A DNA stretch of 64,000 bases from Pseudomonadota bacterium. Lineage in GTDB: Bacteria > Pseudomonadota > Gammaproteobacteria > Steroidobacterales > Steroidobacteraceae. The stretch is taken from positions 1 through 64,000 of the forward strand of contig JAKBBE010000007.1 in NCBI GenBank assembly GCA_021826035.1. Reading direction: 5' to 3'. This document shows positions 45,361 through 54,732 of this stretch, one piece after another (position 1 is the stretch's first letter; every line of letters begins with the position of its first letter). The position numbers and the translations under genes were made by a program. The notes under the pieces are model-generated. The model had not been told where the DNA came from, made no database searches, and was given only the letters and a program-made list of their open reading frames with translations.

Positions 45361-46986
45361 ATGGAACGGGATCCGGCGGCTGATCAGGCGCGGCTCAGCG
45401 CCATCCTGGCCCAGGCCCGGGCCGCTCATCACGACGAAGCCATCGCGCAGGCGCGCGCCGCGCTGGCCGAGGGTCTCGAGCACCCGCTGCTGCTGAATCT
45501 CGCCGCGCTCGGTCTGGAGCGCGAAGGGCGTTGCGCCGAGGCCGAACCTCTGCTGCGCCGCGCGGTGCAGATCGCCTCTGGGGACATCGACTGCCGCAAT
45601 GCCCTCGGGCTGTGTCTGCTCAGCCTCGAGCGCGCGCCGGAAGCCCTCGAGCAGTTCGACGCGGCGATCGGTTTCGATCCGGCGCGCGGCCACCTCCATG
45701 CCAACCGGGGTAATGCTCTGCGGGCCCTCGGGGCGATTGCCGAAGCACAGGCGAGCTATGAGCGGGCGGTCGAGCTCGATGCCACTCATGCGACGGCGTT
45801 GGCCGGACTCTCGAGCATTGCCTGCCGGCGCGGCGCCTACGGCGATGCTCGCACGTGGGCGCAGAAGGCACTGGCCGTAGCACCGGGGCTGGCGGAGGGT
45901 GTCATGAGCCTAGCGGCCGTGGAGTTCGGTGAGCGCCAGCTCGGGCGGGCAGAGGTGCGGTTGCAGGAACTGCTCGACGGAAGGCGTCTGGCGGACATAG
46001 AGCGCGCCTACGTGGAGGGGTTGCTCGGCGATGTGCTCGATGCCGAGGGGCGTTACGAGGAGGCTTTCGCAGCGTACACGAGTTGCAATCAGGCGCTGCT
46101 GCGCCGCTACGCCGGCCGCTTCGCCAGTGCGCTCGACTATGCCGAGGCGCTGACGGGCTGGTTCGATCGGGTCGCGGCGGGTGGGCTCGCCGCGCGCGGC
46201 CCGAAAGCTGCGCCGAGCGCGCCGGCGAAGGAGCACGTGTTCATTATAGGTTTTCCACGCTCGGGCACGCGGCTCCTCAGCGTCATTCTCGAGGGTCACC
46301 CGGAGGTCGCGACGCTCGTGGAGCGGGAATGCCTCGCCGAGGCAGTTCTCGAGTTCATGCGCCGGCCAGAGGACCTCGAGCGACTTTGGGGGGCCAGCCC
46401 GCAGACGCTCGAGCACTTCCGCGCGGCGTACTGGGGGCGCGTGAGCGCCTCGGGGCTCGAACTGAGCGGCAAGGTGTTCGTGGACTGCTGCGCGCTGAAT
46501 ACGCTGAAGCTGCCGCTCATCCTGCGGCTGTTCCCTTCCGCGAAGATCGTCTTCGCCTGCCGCGATCCGCGCGACGTCGTGTTCAGCAGCTTCCGCAACC
46601 GCCTGGCGATGAGTGCTCCGGCCTATGAGCTGCTGACGATCGAGGGTGCCGCGCGCTATTACGCCGCGGTGATGCAGCTGCTGATCGGATTCACGTCGCT
46701 GTTCTCGCTCGAGGCCTGTCTGGTGCGCCACGAGGATGTGGTGACTGGATTCGCGCGCGAAATGAGGCGTGTCTGCGAATTCCTCGGACTCGAGTGGCAT
46801 CCGGCGATGCGAGACTTCGCGCTGCGGGCGCGCGAACGCGACGAACCGGCGCTGAGCCTCGCGCAGTGGATCCATAATCTCGGCACGGAGGGCATCGGAC
46901 TGTGGCGGCACTACCGCGGTGCGTTCGAGCCGGTGCGCGCGGTGCTCGACCCGTGGGTGAAGCGCTTCTACTACGATCCGGACTGA
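45361..46986 (+). CDS. TPR-repeat sulfotransferase
   Basis: The 541-residue protein has an N-terminal half of tetratricopeptide repeats (LLLNLAALGLEREGRCAEAE, NALGLCLLSLERAPEALEQF, HANRGNALRALGAIAEAQAS). The C-terminal half is a sulfotransferase with 5'-phosphosulfate loop FIIGFPRSGTRLLSVIL (~294-310) and 3'-phosphate motif CRDPRDVVFSSFRNR. These enzymes move sulfate from PAPS to sugars, peptides or tyrosines; the TPRs probably bind a protein partner. It is the intact relative of the broken gene upstream. Confidence 0.9.
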   Translation: MERDPAADQARLSAILAQARAAHHDEAIAQARAALAEGLEHPLLLNLAALGLEREGRCAEAEPLLRRAVQIASGDIDCRNALGLCLLSLERAPEALEQFDAAIGFDPARGHLHANRGNALRALGAIAEAQASYERAVELDATHATALAGLSSIACRRGAYGDARTWAQKALAVAPGLAEGVMSLAAVEFGERQLGRAEVRLQELLDGRRLADIERAYVEGLLGDVLDAEGRYEEAFAAYTSCNQALLRRYAGRFASALDYAEALTGWFDRVAAGGLAARGPKAAPSAPAKEHVFIIGFPRSGTRLLSVILEGHPEVATLVERECLAEAVLEFMRRPEDLERLWGASPQTLEHFRAAYWGRVSASGLELSGKVFVDCCALNTLKLPLILRLFPSAKIVFACRDPRDVVFSSFRNRLAMSAPAYELLTIEGAARYYAAVMQLLIGFTSLFSLEACLVRHEDVVTGFAREMRRVCEFLGLEWHPAMRDFALRARERDEPALSLAQWIHNLGTEGIGLWRHYRGAFEPVRAVLDPWVKRFYYDPD

Positions 46987-46994
46987 CGGCCGGG

Positions 46995-47657
46995 TCAGCT
47001 GGCAGGCGCATCCGGCAGCGTGAACCAGCAGTTGAAGGCGATCGTGATGCGCTCGCCCTCGCCCTCGAACGGCTTGACGTCGTGCAACAACCAGGACGGG
47101 AAGAGCACCAGCTGACCGGCCTCCAAGGTGAAGTTCGCGACGTGGTGCCCGTACGGTAGCGGCATCCGTGCGATTCCCGCATCCATGTGCATCGCGTGCA
47201 TGATCGTCGGATTGATGAATGAGAGTACGCCGCTCATGTTCTTGTCCGGATCGTGCCGCCCCGGATCGACGCAATACACTCCGCTCCAGGAGGCGTTCGG
47301 GTGATTGTGGAGGCCGAAGTAGCCGCCGCGCCGCGTGACGTGGAACCAGCAGTCGTTGTAGATCTGCAGCCGCAAGAGCGTCGGCACATCGTAGCCGTTG
47401 AGCCTGCCGATCACCGCGAGGAGTTGGTCCCAGCAGAACCGCTTCAGCTCCTGTACCGCCGGATCGGCGTTGCGGAACAGATCGAAGGGGCTCTCGAACA
47501 GCGCCTCATTGCGGTAGGTGAGCGGGCGGGGATTGGCCTCACCGCCGCGCTCGGCTGCGAGCACGAACGCACGCAGCGCCGGGTTCAGCCGAGCCTCATC
47601 CGGATGGCGACCGATCGCGAACGGCACCGCGAACAGATTGAACAGCTTAGGAGCCAT
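46995..47657 (-). CDS. Putative 2OG-Fe(II) oxygenase (TIGR02466 type)
   Basis: The 220-residue protein carries the motif LHNHPNASWSGVYCVD (metal-binding His residues) and a distal FPSWLLHDVKPFEGEGERI that supplies the second His and the 2-oxoglutarate Arg. RLQIYNDCWFHVTRRGGYF precedes them. This pattern defines the TIGR02466 family of putative oxygenases of unknown substrate. ATG 47657 is preferred; the frame extends to 47711. It faces the TPR-sulfotransferase convergently, 8 bases apart. Confidence 0.85.
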   Translation of the reverse strand: MAPKLFNLFAVPFAIGRHPDEARLNPALRAFVLAAERGGEANPRPLTYRNEALFESPFDLFRNADPAVQELKRFCWDQLLAVIGRLNGYDVPTLLRLQIYNDCWFHVTRRGGYFGLHNHPNASWSGVYCVDPGRHDPDKNMSGVLSFINPTIMHAMHMDAGIARMPLPYGHHVANFTLEAGQLVLFPSWLLHDVKPFEGEGERITIAFNCWFTLPDAPAS

Positions 47658-47746
47658 AGGCCGTCTCACCGGAGCCCGCTGGATTGCGCTTTGCGGATTG
47701 TAACTGCGCACGCGGCTGCAGGCGCGCTTCGGGCTATACTGGCTCT

Positions 47747-48346
47747 ATGAAGCGCAGTCCTGTCTCTTCGGTCCCGCGCGGCTGTGCACCGGCAGCGCGC
47801 GGGATAGCGGCCGTGCCCTGGGTTCTCGTCGGGCTGGCCTGTATCGGCTCTTCTGCCGCCTGGGCCTCGCCGCGTCCGCCGCCGCGGTGGGCAGCAGCCC
47901 TTCTCGCCTGCCGGCGCATTCCGCACAACGCCGCAAGGCTCGCCTGCTTCGACCGCGAGTCGGCGACGCTCGCCAAGGGGGCGGCTCCGCCCGCCGTGGA
48001 TCGTCCCGCCGTGCCCGTAGCTTCAGCGGCCAGCGTCGATCCCGATCTCAGTCCCAGCCGCACTTTCGGTCTGGCGCCTGCGCAGATCGCAGCGCGCGAG
48101 GCGGCGGTCGTGAAGCTGCCGCGGCAACTCAAGCACGTCACCTCGCGCATCGTCGTTTTACAGAGGACGGCAGACGATCGCGATATCTTCACGCTCGCCA
48201 ACCATCAGGTCTGGGCGCAGTTGAATGCCGGCGGCGGGCTGTTCGCCCGGGTGGGCGATGTCGTGACGATCTCGCGGGGCTGGCTCGGATCGTATCTGCT
48301 GAGCCTGCCGTCGCGCCGCTCCTGCAAGGTGACGCGAATCCGCTGA
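47747..48346 (+). CDS. Exported protein of unknown function
   Basis: The 199-residue protein starts at ATG 47747 and has a signal-like hydrophobic stretch (IAAVPWVLVGLACIGSSAAWA). The LLACRRIPHNAARLACFDRE motif (two Cys) appears in assorted secreted proteobacterial proteins of unknown role. The C-terminus (RDIFTLANHQVWAQLNAGGG, VGDVVTISRGWLGSYLLSLP) looks like a small beta-domain. It lies between the convergent-facing sulfotransferase genes. No function is proposed. Confidence 0.72.
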   Translation: MKRSPVSSVPRGCAPAARGIAAVPWVLVGLACIGSSAAWASPRPPPRWAAALLACRRIPHNAARLACFDRESATLAKGAAPPAVDRPAVPVASAASVDPDLSPSRTFGLAPAQIAAREAAVVKLPRQLKHVTSRIVVLQRTADDRDIFTLANHQVWAQLNAGGGLFARVGDVVTISRGWLGSYLLSLPSRRSCKVTRIR

Positions 48347-48358
48347 GCGGCACGCCGA

Positions 48359-49963
48359 TCAGTCGAGGGCTATGCCAGCGACTTCGAGCCGCGCCCGCGC
48401 CGGGGCCAGCCCCTCGGCATAGTGCTTCCACAGATCGAGCGAGGAGTTGTACAGCGGCTGGCGCACCTGCACCGAGCTTGCGGTGATGACGGGCGCGGGA
48501 TTGCGGTGAAACTCAAGGCAGGCGCTATCGAAGGGCAGGCCGACAGAGTCAAGCAACTGCCGCACTGCGGGCTCGAATCCGGTCACGAGCGCCTCGTACG
48601 GCAGATCGAGGATCCGCCCGGGCAGCAGGCGGTGCCAGTGCGCCATGAGGCGTCGGTATCCGATGTAGAACTCGGCGATTTCCGTCAGGTCGTAGGCGAA
48701 CGGATAGCCGCCGGTGGTGAAGCGAGTGCGGTAGATCGCGTGGCAGGCCGCCAGCGGGTGGCGCGTCACATGCACGATCCGCGCCTGTGGAAAGGTTCGC
48801 AGCAGCAGCGGGCAGTAAAGGAAATTGATCAGCTGCTTGTCCGTCCACCGCGTCTGCGCGTCAGCCAACGGGTGGAGTCGGGCCAAATATTCCTGAGCGA
48901 GTGCTCCGCCGTCGAGCTCCGCGAGGCGCTGCGCGTGGCTGCGGGCGTCGATCGGCTGCGGGCCGCTGAGGCGATCGCCGACGGTGAGGATCGCATCGGT
49001 CATGGCGGTCAGTTCGCCGCAGGCCCGTACTTCGGGGTGGTTGGAGAGGATCTGTTCGACCAGGGTCGACCCGCAACGCGGCAGGCCGATGATGAAGATC
49101 GGCCGCTCGCTGCGGGCCTCGAGCGGATCGGACTGCGCCGTCGTGAAGATCTCTTCCATCGCGCGCATGAGTGCTCGATCGGGATCGGGGCTGTACTCGA
49201 TGAGCGCCCGCTCGATGCGGTTCGCCGCGCTCAGGTGCTGCCAGCTCGCCGCATGGTCGCCGAGGTCCTGGTAGGACTTGGCGAGGCCGAAGTGCACGAT
49301 GGCCGCATGCTCGGATTGTGGCGGCAGGCGCGCGAGCGCCCGCTGCATCTGCTCGATCCAATTGCGCTCGCTGGTCTGGCGGCGCAGCTCGCTCAAGGCC
49401 TTGAGAACCTTCGGTGCAACCGGGTCGATGGCCAGCACTGCTTCGTAGTCCCGCTCGGCCAATTCGAACTGCCCGAGGATCCGGTGCGCGGCGGCCCGCC
49501 GGGCGAGGAGCGTGGCACGTCGAACCCGATCCCGGTGCTCGCTCTCGAGCGCGCAATCGTAAATTGCCACTGCGCGCGCATGCTCTCCGGCCTGAATGAG
49601 AAATTCCCCGACGGCCTCCATGGTGGCCGGTATCTCCCGGGCATGGGCGGCCGCGCTCTCGGCCGCAGAGAGGGCGGCCGCGCGGTCATTGCGCGCCAGA
49701 AGACATTCGGCCTTTTGCAGCAGGCACTGAGCGTCATCTGGTTGGGTGCGCAAATACGCCTCGATGAGCGCGAGCGCTTCATCGCGGTCCCCGCCCAGCA
49801 AAGCGACGATGCTGCCCAGCAGCCATCCCCCTGCGCCGTTCGGCCAAGACTGGCGGCACTGGGCGGCCGCTGCAGCGGCGGCACCCAGGTCCCCCCGGGC
49901 CAGTTGCTCGCTGACTTGCTTCTCGAGCGCGCTCTGAGACAGTGCCATCACGGGGCGCATCAT
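48359..49963 (-). CDS. TPR-repeat sulfotransferase
   Basis: The 534-residue protein has TPR-like helical repeats (QLARGDLGAAAAAAAQCRQ to SYQDLGDHAASWQHLSAANR) and a C-terminal sulfotransferase. The PAPS loop is IFIIGLPRCGSTLVEQIL, followed by SNHPEVRACGELTAM, WTDKQLINFLYCPLLLRTF, the 3'-phosphate motif HVTRHPLAACHAIYRTRF and VQVRQPLYNSSLDLWKHY. It is more like the 56701 gene than the 45361 gene. The start is taken at ATG 49963; ATG 49948 is also possible. It is divergent from TonB receptor 2. Confidence 0.9.
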   Translation of the reverse strand: MMRPVMALSQSALEKQVSEQLARGDLGAAAAAAAQCRQSWPNGAGGWLLGSIVALLGGDRDEALALIEAYLRTQPDDAQCLLQKAECLLARNDRAAALSAAESAAAHAREIPATMEAVGEFLIQAGEHARAVAIYDCALESEHRDRVRRATLLARRAAAHRILGQFELAERDYEAVLAIDPVAPKVLKALSELRRQTSERNWIEQMQRALARLPPQSEHAAIVHFGLAKSYQDLGDHAASWQHLSAANRIERALIEYSPDPDRALMRAMEEIFTTAQSDPLEARSERPIFIIGLPRCGSTLVEQILSNHPEVRACGELTAMTDAILTVGDRLSGPQPIDARSHAQRLAELDGGALAQEYLARLHPLADAQTRWTDKQLINFLYCPLLLRTFPQARIVHVTRHPLAACHAIYRTRFTTGGYPFAYDLTEIAEFYIGYRRLMAHWHRLLPGRILDLPYEALVTGFEPAVRQLLDSVGLPFDSACLEFHRNPAPVITASSVQVRQPLYNSSLDLWKHYAEGLAPARARLEVAGIALD

Positions 49964-50207
49964 AGCCGAGGCCGCTCTGCATGCGCTCGGAGACGCTGTT
50001 GCAGAGTCGCAACGTTTGCGTGGCCCTCAATGTTGCACTGTGGCATCAGATGCATCGCGGCACCCCTCGAGAATCCGTTGCTTGCGCGCTGCCGCGCGGC
50101 GCACGGTCCACGCCGCGCAGATGATTCTGCCGCAAATTACGCCCCGCAGCCGCGCCCTCGATGCGACAAAGCGAGCCGCTGGTACGAGCGGACGCACATC
50201 CGCGGTG

Positions 50208-50235
50208 TTGCGCCATTGAGACAGTGTGCTATATT
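50208..50235 (+). promoter_or_regulatory. Candidate promoter of TonB receptor 2
   Basis: TTGCGC (50208-50213), a 16-base spacer and TATATT (50230-50235) give a fair sigma70-like pair; the -10 matches 5 of 6. It sits ~170 bases upstream of the ATG, which leaves a long untranslated leader. Confidence 0.4.
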
Positions 50236-50244
50236 CGGACCGCT

Positions 50245-50334
50245 GGTGCAAAGGCCACAGGAGCGATAGACGTCCGGGCAGCACCGCGCTAAAGGGAGCC
50301 AGGCGCACCCGTCGATGGCGACGGTAGGAACGCC
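50245..50334 (+). promoter_or_regulatory. Structured 5' leader of TonB receptor 2
   Basis: GGTGC (50245-50249) pairs with GCACC (50281-50285). GGCG (50302-50305) pairs with CGCC (50331-50334), enclosing a perfect hairpin CCGTCG-ATGG-CGACGG (50309-50324). I could not match it to a known riboswitch consensus by eye. A regulatory RNA is possible. Confidence 0.35.
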
Positions 50335-50406
50335 CGATCGTCGCTCATGCGCATTCTTTGCCATCAGGCGCAATCACAAATAAATAGCCATTGGGAGAGC
50401 GACCTC

Positions 50407-53400
50407 ATGGTCAACGATAATTTTGGCAAACCCCTAGTGCGCGCGGCTGTACGCACTGTCCTCGCGGGCGGAGCGCTGGTTGCCGCCTTCGGGGTGGCTA
50501 ATGCGGCCAACGCGCACAAGGCGACCCAAACGGGCCCGGCGGACTCGACGGTGGCGCCGGCCAGCGCGGCGTTGGCGCCGCAGCTGCAGGAGGTGGTGGT
50601 CACGGGCTCGCGTATCGCCCTATCGCCGAACCAGACTTCCATGAGCCCGGTGACCTTCGTTTCCTCGAAGGAATTCTCACAGATGGGCGCGGTGAACGTC
50701 GATGACGTGCTGAACCGCCTGCCCCAGGTCTTCGCTGACCAGAACTCGACCAGCATCAACGGAGGTAGCGGCACGGAGACGGTGAACCTGCGCGGCCTCG
50801 GGTCGAACCGCACTCTGGTGCTGATCGACGGACTGCGCATGCCGTATGGCGATCCGCGCGGTGGCGGCTCCGACGTGAAGATGATCCCGACTGCGCTGAT
50901 CGAGAACGTGCAGATTCTCACCGGCGGCGCCTCTTCGCTGTACGGCGCGGATGCCGTCGCGGGCGTGGTGAACTTCAAGCTGATGCAGCACTTCCAGGGT
51001 GTGAAGATCATCGCCAACGGCGGCGGATTCTTCCACAGCAACGGGAATGGCCAGAACGTCATCACCGATTTGCAAAATTTCAACACCAAAACGGGCAATA
51101 GCTTCGCCGAGGCTCCTGGCAACGTGGCGACGGGTGCGCAGAAGCAGCTGACCATCATCGCTGGCATGAATACGCCCGACAACAAGGGCAACTTCACTTT
51201 TTACGCCAGCTACCGCAACATCGCGGCGGCCCTGCAGAGCCGCTACTCCTACAGCGCCTGCTCGATGGCCTCCGGCTACCTGCCGCCCAAGGGCACCGGA
51301 AATTTCAACTGCTCCGGGTCGCTTACCTCCTACCCTGGTACTTTCTTGAAGTACGCCAGCGGCACGACGGCCGATGCGAACACCGTTGGTCCGGGCGGGG
51401 CGCTGTTGCCGCTGTCTGCTGAGTCGAAGTTCAATTACGGCCCGCTCAACTACATGCAGGCGCCGGATCAGACCTGGAACGCCGGTGCATTCATGCACTA
51501 CACGATCAACCCGCACGCGATCGTGTTTGGCAGCACCATGTTCATGAATGATCAGACGGTCTTGCAGATCGCCCCCTCTGGCGATTTCGCCACAGCCTCC
51601 AACGTCGATTGCGCCAACCCGTTCCTGTCGAGCTCCGAGCTACAGACGTGGTGCGGCGGTTCGACGACGGGCTTCGTTAACTCGGGTGGTCCCGGTAACG
51701 GCCTGTATATCCTGCGCCGCAACATCGAGGGCGGCAACCGGCAGGACAACCTCCAGCACATTGATTGGCGTGAAGTGATCGGTATCAAAGGCGCGATCGA
51801 CGACAATTGGTCGTACAACGCGAGCTATCAGTACAGCACCGTCAACCTTCTGGAAACGTATTACAACGACGTATCCACGACCAAGCTGAACTACGCGCTC
51901 GATGCCGTCAGCGTGCTCAACGGATCTGTAGTCGCGCCAAACACGCCGGGTAGCACACCGGAGTGTGCGGCCACTGCATCGGGCAACACTTCGGGCCTGG
52001 CAGCTGGCTGTGTGCCGTGGAACATTTTCGCGCCCGGACAGGTTACTCCGGCAGCCGTGCGGTACTTGCAGACCCCGGGTCTGCAGCGCGGTGCGGTCGT
52101 TCAGCAGATTGTTGACACGAACTTCAATGGCGATCTCAGTCAGTACGTGCAGCTGCCAACAGCCCACTCGGGTCTGCAAGTGGCCCTCGGTACCGAATAT
52201 CGCGACGTGAACTCCTACACCCAGCCGGATGTGGAGTTCATGACCGGGGATCTTTCCGGACAGGGCGGCGCCACGCTCCCGGTCAGTGGTGCCATCGAGT
52301 CCTGGGACGAGTACTTCGAAGGACGCCTGCCATTGATTCAGGATAAGCCCTGGGCCAAATCGCTGGTGACCGACGACTCCTTCCGGCACTCCTCGTACGC
52401 CCTCGGGTTCCAGACCAACACTTTCTCCCTGGGTCTGGCCTGGGCGCCGAACCGGCAGGTGCGTGTGCGCGGCACCTTCACGCGCGCCGTGCGTGCCCCG
52501 AACGTCACGGAGCTGTACGCGCCGCAGAGCGTCGGTCTCGATGGGTCGGTGGATCCGTGCGCGGGTCCGACTCCTCTGTACTCGCCCTCGCAGTGCGCCC
52601 GGACCGGCGTGCCGCTCAGCGCCTACGGCAAGGTGGCGGCGAATCCGGCTAGCCAGTACAACGGGCTGGTTGGTGGTAACCCGAACCTGCAGCCGGAAAC
52701 GGCACTGACGAGTTCGTTCGGTATCGGCTTCACCCCGAGCTGGCTGCCGAATTTCTCGGCGAACATTGATTACTACGACATCAAGATCGAGAACATCATC
52801 CGCTCCGTCGGTGAGAACACGATCCTGGCAGACTGCGCGAGCGCTGATCTGTTCTGCAGCCTCATCCACCGCGACGCAGCTAATACGCTGTGGCTCACGC
52901 CGAATGGCTACGTGACTGACACGCTGGCCAACGTCGGCGATCTGCAGGAAAAGGGCGTGGACGTCAACTTGACGTATTCGCGCGAGCTCGGTCGCTGGGG
53001 CGCGGTCACCACGAACTTTGTTGGGACGTATCTCGACTCCTACACGGTGACGCCGATTGCGGCGCTTGGCGGCGCCACCATGTACAACTGTGCGGGCTAC
53101 TACGGTCCGACGTGCAGCGGCCTTAGCAATGGCGCGGGCGGGCCCGTGTTTAAGTGGCGACATGACTGGACCACGACGTGGATCACGCCGTACCGTCCCC
53201 TGTCGGTCACGTTGGGCTGGCGTTACATGAGTGGCGTGACGCTTGAGTCACTGAGCCCCAACCCGAATCTGGGTGCTCCGGGGCAGACAGTGGCCAATGG
53301 CGGAATTTCAAACACGGACGCACAAATCCCGGCGTACAGCTACATCGACTTGTCAGCGGCCTATCGGCCGACCGACAACATCATGCTCCGACTGGGTGTC

Positions 53401-53541
53401 AACAACCTGCTCGACAACACCCCGCCAGTCATCGGATCCGCCGATCTGCCGTCGCCGCCGATCGGCAACGGCAACACGATGCCCGGTACCTACGACTGGG
53501 GCGGCCGCTTCGTGTTCGGTGAGATCAGCGTCCAGTTCTGA
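50407..53541 (+). CDS. TonB-dependent outer-membrane receptor 2
   Basis: The 1044-residue receptor has a signal peptide (AVRTVLAGGALVAAFGVANA), the plug start LQEVVVTGSRIALSPNQ, LRGLGSNRTLVLIDGLRMPY, ASSLYGADAVAGVVNFKLM, and a barrel ending FGEISVQF with the terminal Phe needed for BAM insertion. ATG 50407 has GGGAG upstream and a matching N-terminus to receptor 1. The extracellular loops contain several Cys pairs (YSACSMASG, DCANPF...WCGG). It is separated from the next, opposite-strand modification genes by a strong terminator. Confidence 0.95.
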   Translation: MVNDNFGKPLVRAAVRTVLAGGALVAAFGVANAANAHKATQTGPADSTVAPASAALAPQLQEVVVTGSRIALSPNQTSMSPVTFVSSKEFSQMGAVNVDDVLNRLPQVFADQNSTSINGGSGTETVNLRGLGSNRTLVLIDGLRMPYGDPRGGGSDVKMIPTALIENVQILTGGASSLYGADAVAGVVNFKLMQHFQGVKIIANGGGFFHSNGNGQNVITDLQNFNTKTGNSFAEAPGNVATGAQKQLTIIAGMNTPDNKGNFTFYASYRNIAAALQSRYSYSACSMASGYLPPKGTGNFNCSGSLTSYPGTFLKYASGTTADANTVGPGGALLPLSAESKFNYGPLNYMQAPDQTWNAGAFMHYTINPHAIVFGSTMFMNDQTVLQIAPSGDFATASNVDCANPFLSSSELQTWCGGSTTGFVNSGGPGNGLYILRRNIEGGNRQDNLQHIDWREVIGIKGAIDDNWSYNASYQYSTVNLLETYYNDVSTTKLNYALDAVSVLNGSVVAPNTPGSTPECAATASGNTSGLAAGCVPWNIFAPGQVTPAAVRYLQTPGLQRGAVVQQIVDTNFNGDLSQYVQLPTAHSGLQVALGTEYRDVNSYTQPDVEFMTGDLSGQGGATLPVSGAIESWDEYFEGRLPLIQDKPWAKSLVTDDSFRHSSYALGFQTNTFSLGLAWAPNRQVRVRGTFTRAVRAPNVTELYAPQSVGLDGSVDPCAGPTPLYSPSQCARTGVPLSAYGKVAANPASQYNGLVGGNPNLQPETALTSSFGIGFTPSWLPNFSANIDYYDIKIENIIRSVGENTILADCASADLFCSLIHRDAANTLWLTPNGYVTDTLANVGDLQEKGVDVNLTYSRELGRWGAVTTNFVGTYLDSYTVTPIAALGGATMYNCAGYYGPTCSGLSNGAGGPVFKWRHDWTTTWITPYRPLSVTLGWRYMSGVTLESLSPNPNLGAPGQTVANGGISNTDAQIPAYSYIDLSAAYRPTDNIMLRLGVNNLLDNTPPVIGSADLPSPPIGNGNTMPGTYDWGGRFVFGEISVQF

Positions 53542-53568
53542 GGCGCAGCTTCCATTCAGGAGTACTCC

Positions 53569-53598
53569 AGCGGCGGGCTTCGGCCCGCCGCTTTTTTT
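53569..53598 (+). terminator. Rho-independent terminator after TonB receptor 2
   Basis: A perfect 10-bp stem AGCGGCGGGC / GCCCGCCGCT closed by a TTCG tetraloop is followed by seven Ts (53592-53598). It terminates receptor 2 transcription 28 bases after the stop codon. Confidence 0.92.
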
Positions 53599-53684
53599 GG
53601 GGCCATCGGGGCTGGCGCTACCTTGACGAAGAGCGCGGTGCCAGCGGCTGGTCTTCTCCCGTCCCGCTCTGCGGCCGGACGCCT

Positions 53685-54731
53685 TCAGTGCGCGAGGGCT
53701 AGGTCGATGAGACGATGGCGCCCCGCTGTGCGCGCAAGCCAGTCCATTCCCCGGCGGATCTCGCGTCTGTGTTCGCGATCCGCCGCCTCGAGTACGGTGC
53801 GCCGCAGCGCTGCGTCGTAGGCGTGTTGTGGCGCCTTGGCGTACCGACTCATCCAGGGCCCCGCGAGCAGCGCATCCACATCTTGTGCAGTCGGTGTGGC
53901 GCCGAGCACTCGCAAGGCGTCCACCAAGCTGGCGGCGGGCGTTGATAGAAATGCGTCGAAATCGAGCCATTGCACACGGGCTTCGCGCTGCGCGGCGGCT
54001 TGACCCAGGGCCGTCATCTCGCAGAGCCAGCTCATGGCGATCCATTCGCCCTCCGAGCTCGGTAGGCTCGGGAAGGACGCCCGGTCGACCCGGGCCTGCA
54101 GGCGCGCCAGGCGTGCGGGCGCAAGCATTTGGGATTCTACCCGGGAATTTGGGCCTCCCAGGATGCAGCGTAGGTACGAGAGCGCAGACGTGAAGACGAG
54201 CAGCGCTGCAGCCTGACCGTCTGTGTCCAGGATCGAGCCAGCGATTTCGCTGACGAAACTCGTGACCTTGATGAGAGCCCGCTGCTGAGTAGACCACGTG
54301 CGTGCCAACAGCGTCAGGGCCACCGTCAGGCTGGGCGCGTAGGCGGTCAGCGCCTGTTCTGCGGCCATGACACGCAGCAACGCGGGTTCGCGCACCGAGT
54401 GAAAACCGCGGTGCTCCCCGAGAATTCGGGAAATCAGAGTCGAGCCGACGTGGCCGATGTGAAAAATGTAATGCGCCCGCGTCTTGAGCATGGCGGCGGC
54501 GGTGGCCGCGGTTTCGATCGAGCAGGCGCCGACGTCGGGGTTCGTCGAGAGAATCCGCTGGTCGAGGAAACTGGCTCGCCGATACGCCATTTCGTCGAGC
54601 CGTACGAGCCCGAGCGTATCCGCTGTCGGCGCTTCGAGCGGAAACCACGCCGGCGAGGCGGCGAGATCGACTGCAGTGACGTCTACCACTGCTCGGCGCT
54701 CGCCGGCGGTGCCGCGCTCGCCCGACTCCAC
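53685..54731 (-). CDS. Sulfotransferase-like P-loop protein (no TPR)
   Basis: The 348-residue protein has HYIFHIGHVGSTLISRILGE, a PAPS-type P-loop of the sulfotransferase fold, followed by FHSVREPALLRV and the SLPSSEGEWIAMSWLCEM region. The usual C-terminal 3'-phosphate motif (TRDP-like) is not obvious, so activity is uncertain. The start is GTG 54731, one base after the stop of the PKHD gene upstream, so the two are co-translated. This replaces the TPR-sulfotransferase that follows PKHD in the first cluster. Confidence 0.75.
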   Translation of the reverse strand: MESGERGTAGERRAVVDVTAVDLAASPAWFPLEAPTADTLGLVRLDEMAYRRASFLDQRILSTNPDVGACSIETAATAAAMLKTRAHYIFHIGHVGSTLISRILGEHRGFHSVREPALLRVMAAEQALTAYAPSLTVALTLLARTWSTQQRALIKVTSFVSEIAGSILDTDGQAAALLVFTSALSYLRCILGGPNSRVESQMLAPARLARLQARVDRASFPSLPSSEGEWIAMSWLCEMTALGQAAAQREARVQWLDFDAFLSTPAASLVDALRVLGATPTAQDVDALLAGPWMSRYAKAPQHAYDAALRRTVLEAADREHRREIRRGMDWLARTAGRHRLIDLALAH

Positions 54732-54732
54732 C

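Larger units (their letters stand above)
49964..50406. other. Intergenic region with leader of TonB receptor 2
   Basis: About 440 bases lie between the divergent sulfotransferase and receptor 2. It holds a candidate promoter (50208-50235) and a ~170-base leader with two nested inverted repeats (50245-50334). No other gene was found. Confidence 0.5.

Noticed and set aside
50245..50334. Cobalamin or cyclic-di-GMP riboswitch in the receptor 2 leader
   Set aside because: Some fragments (GGTGC, AAAGGGA) look similar but the diagnostic core boxes are missing; kept only as an unnamed structured leader.
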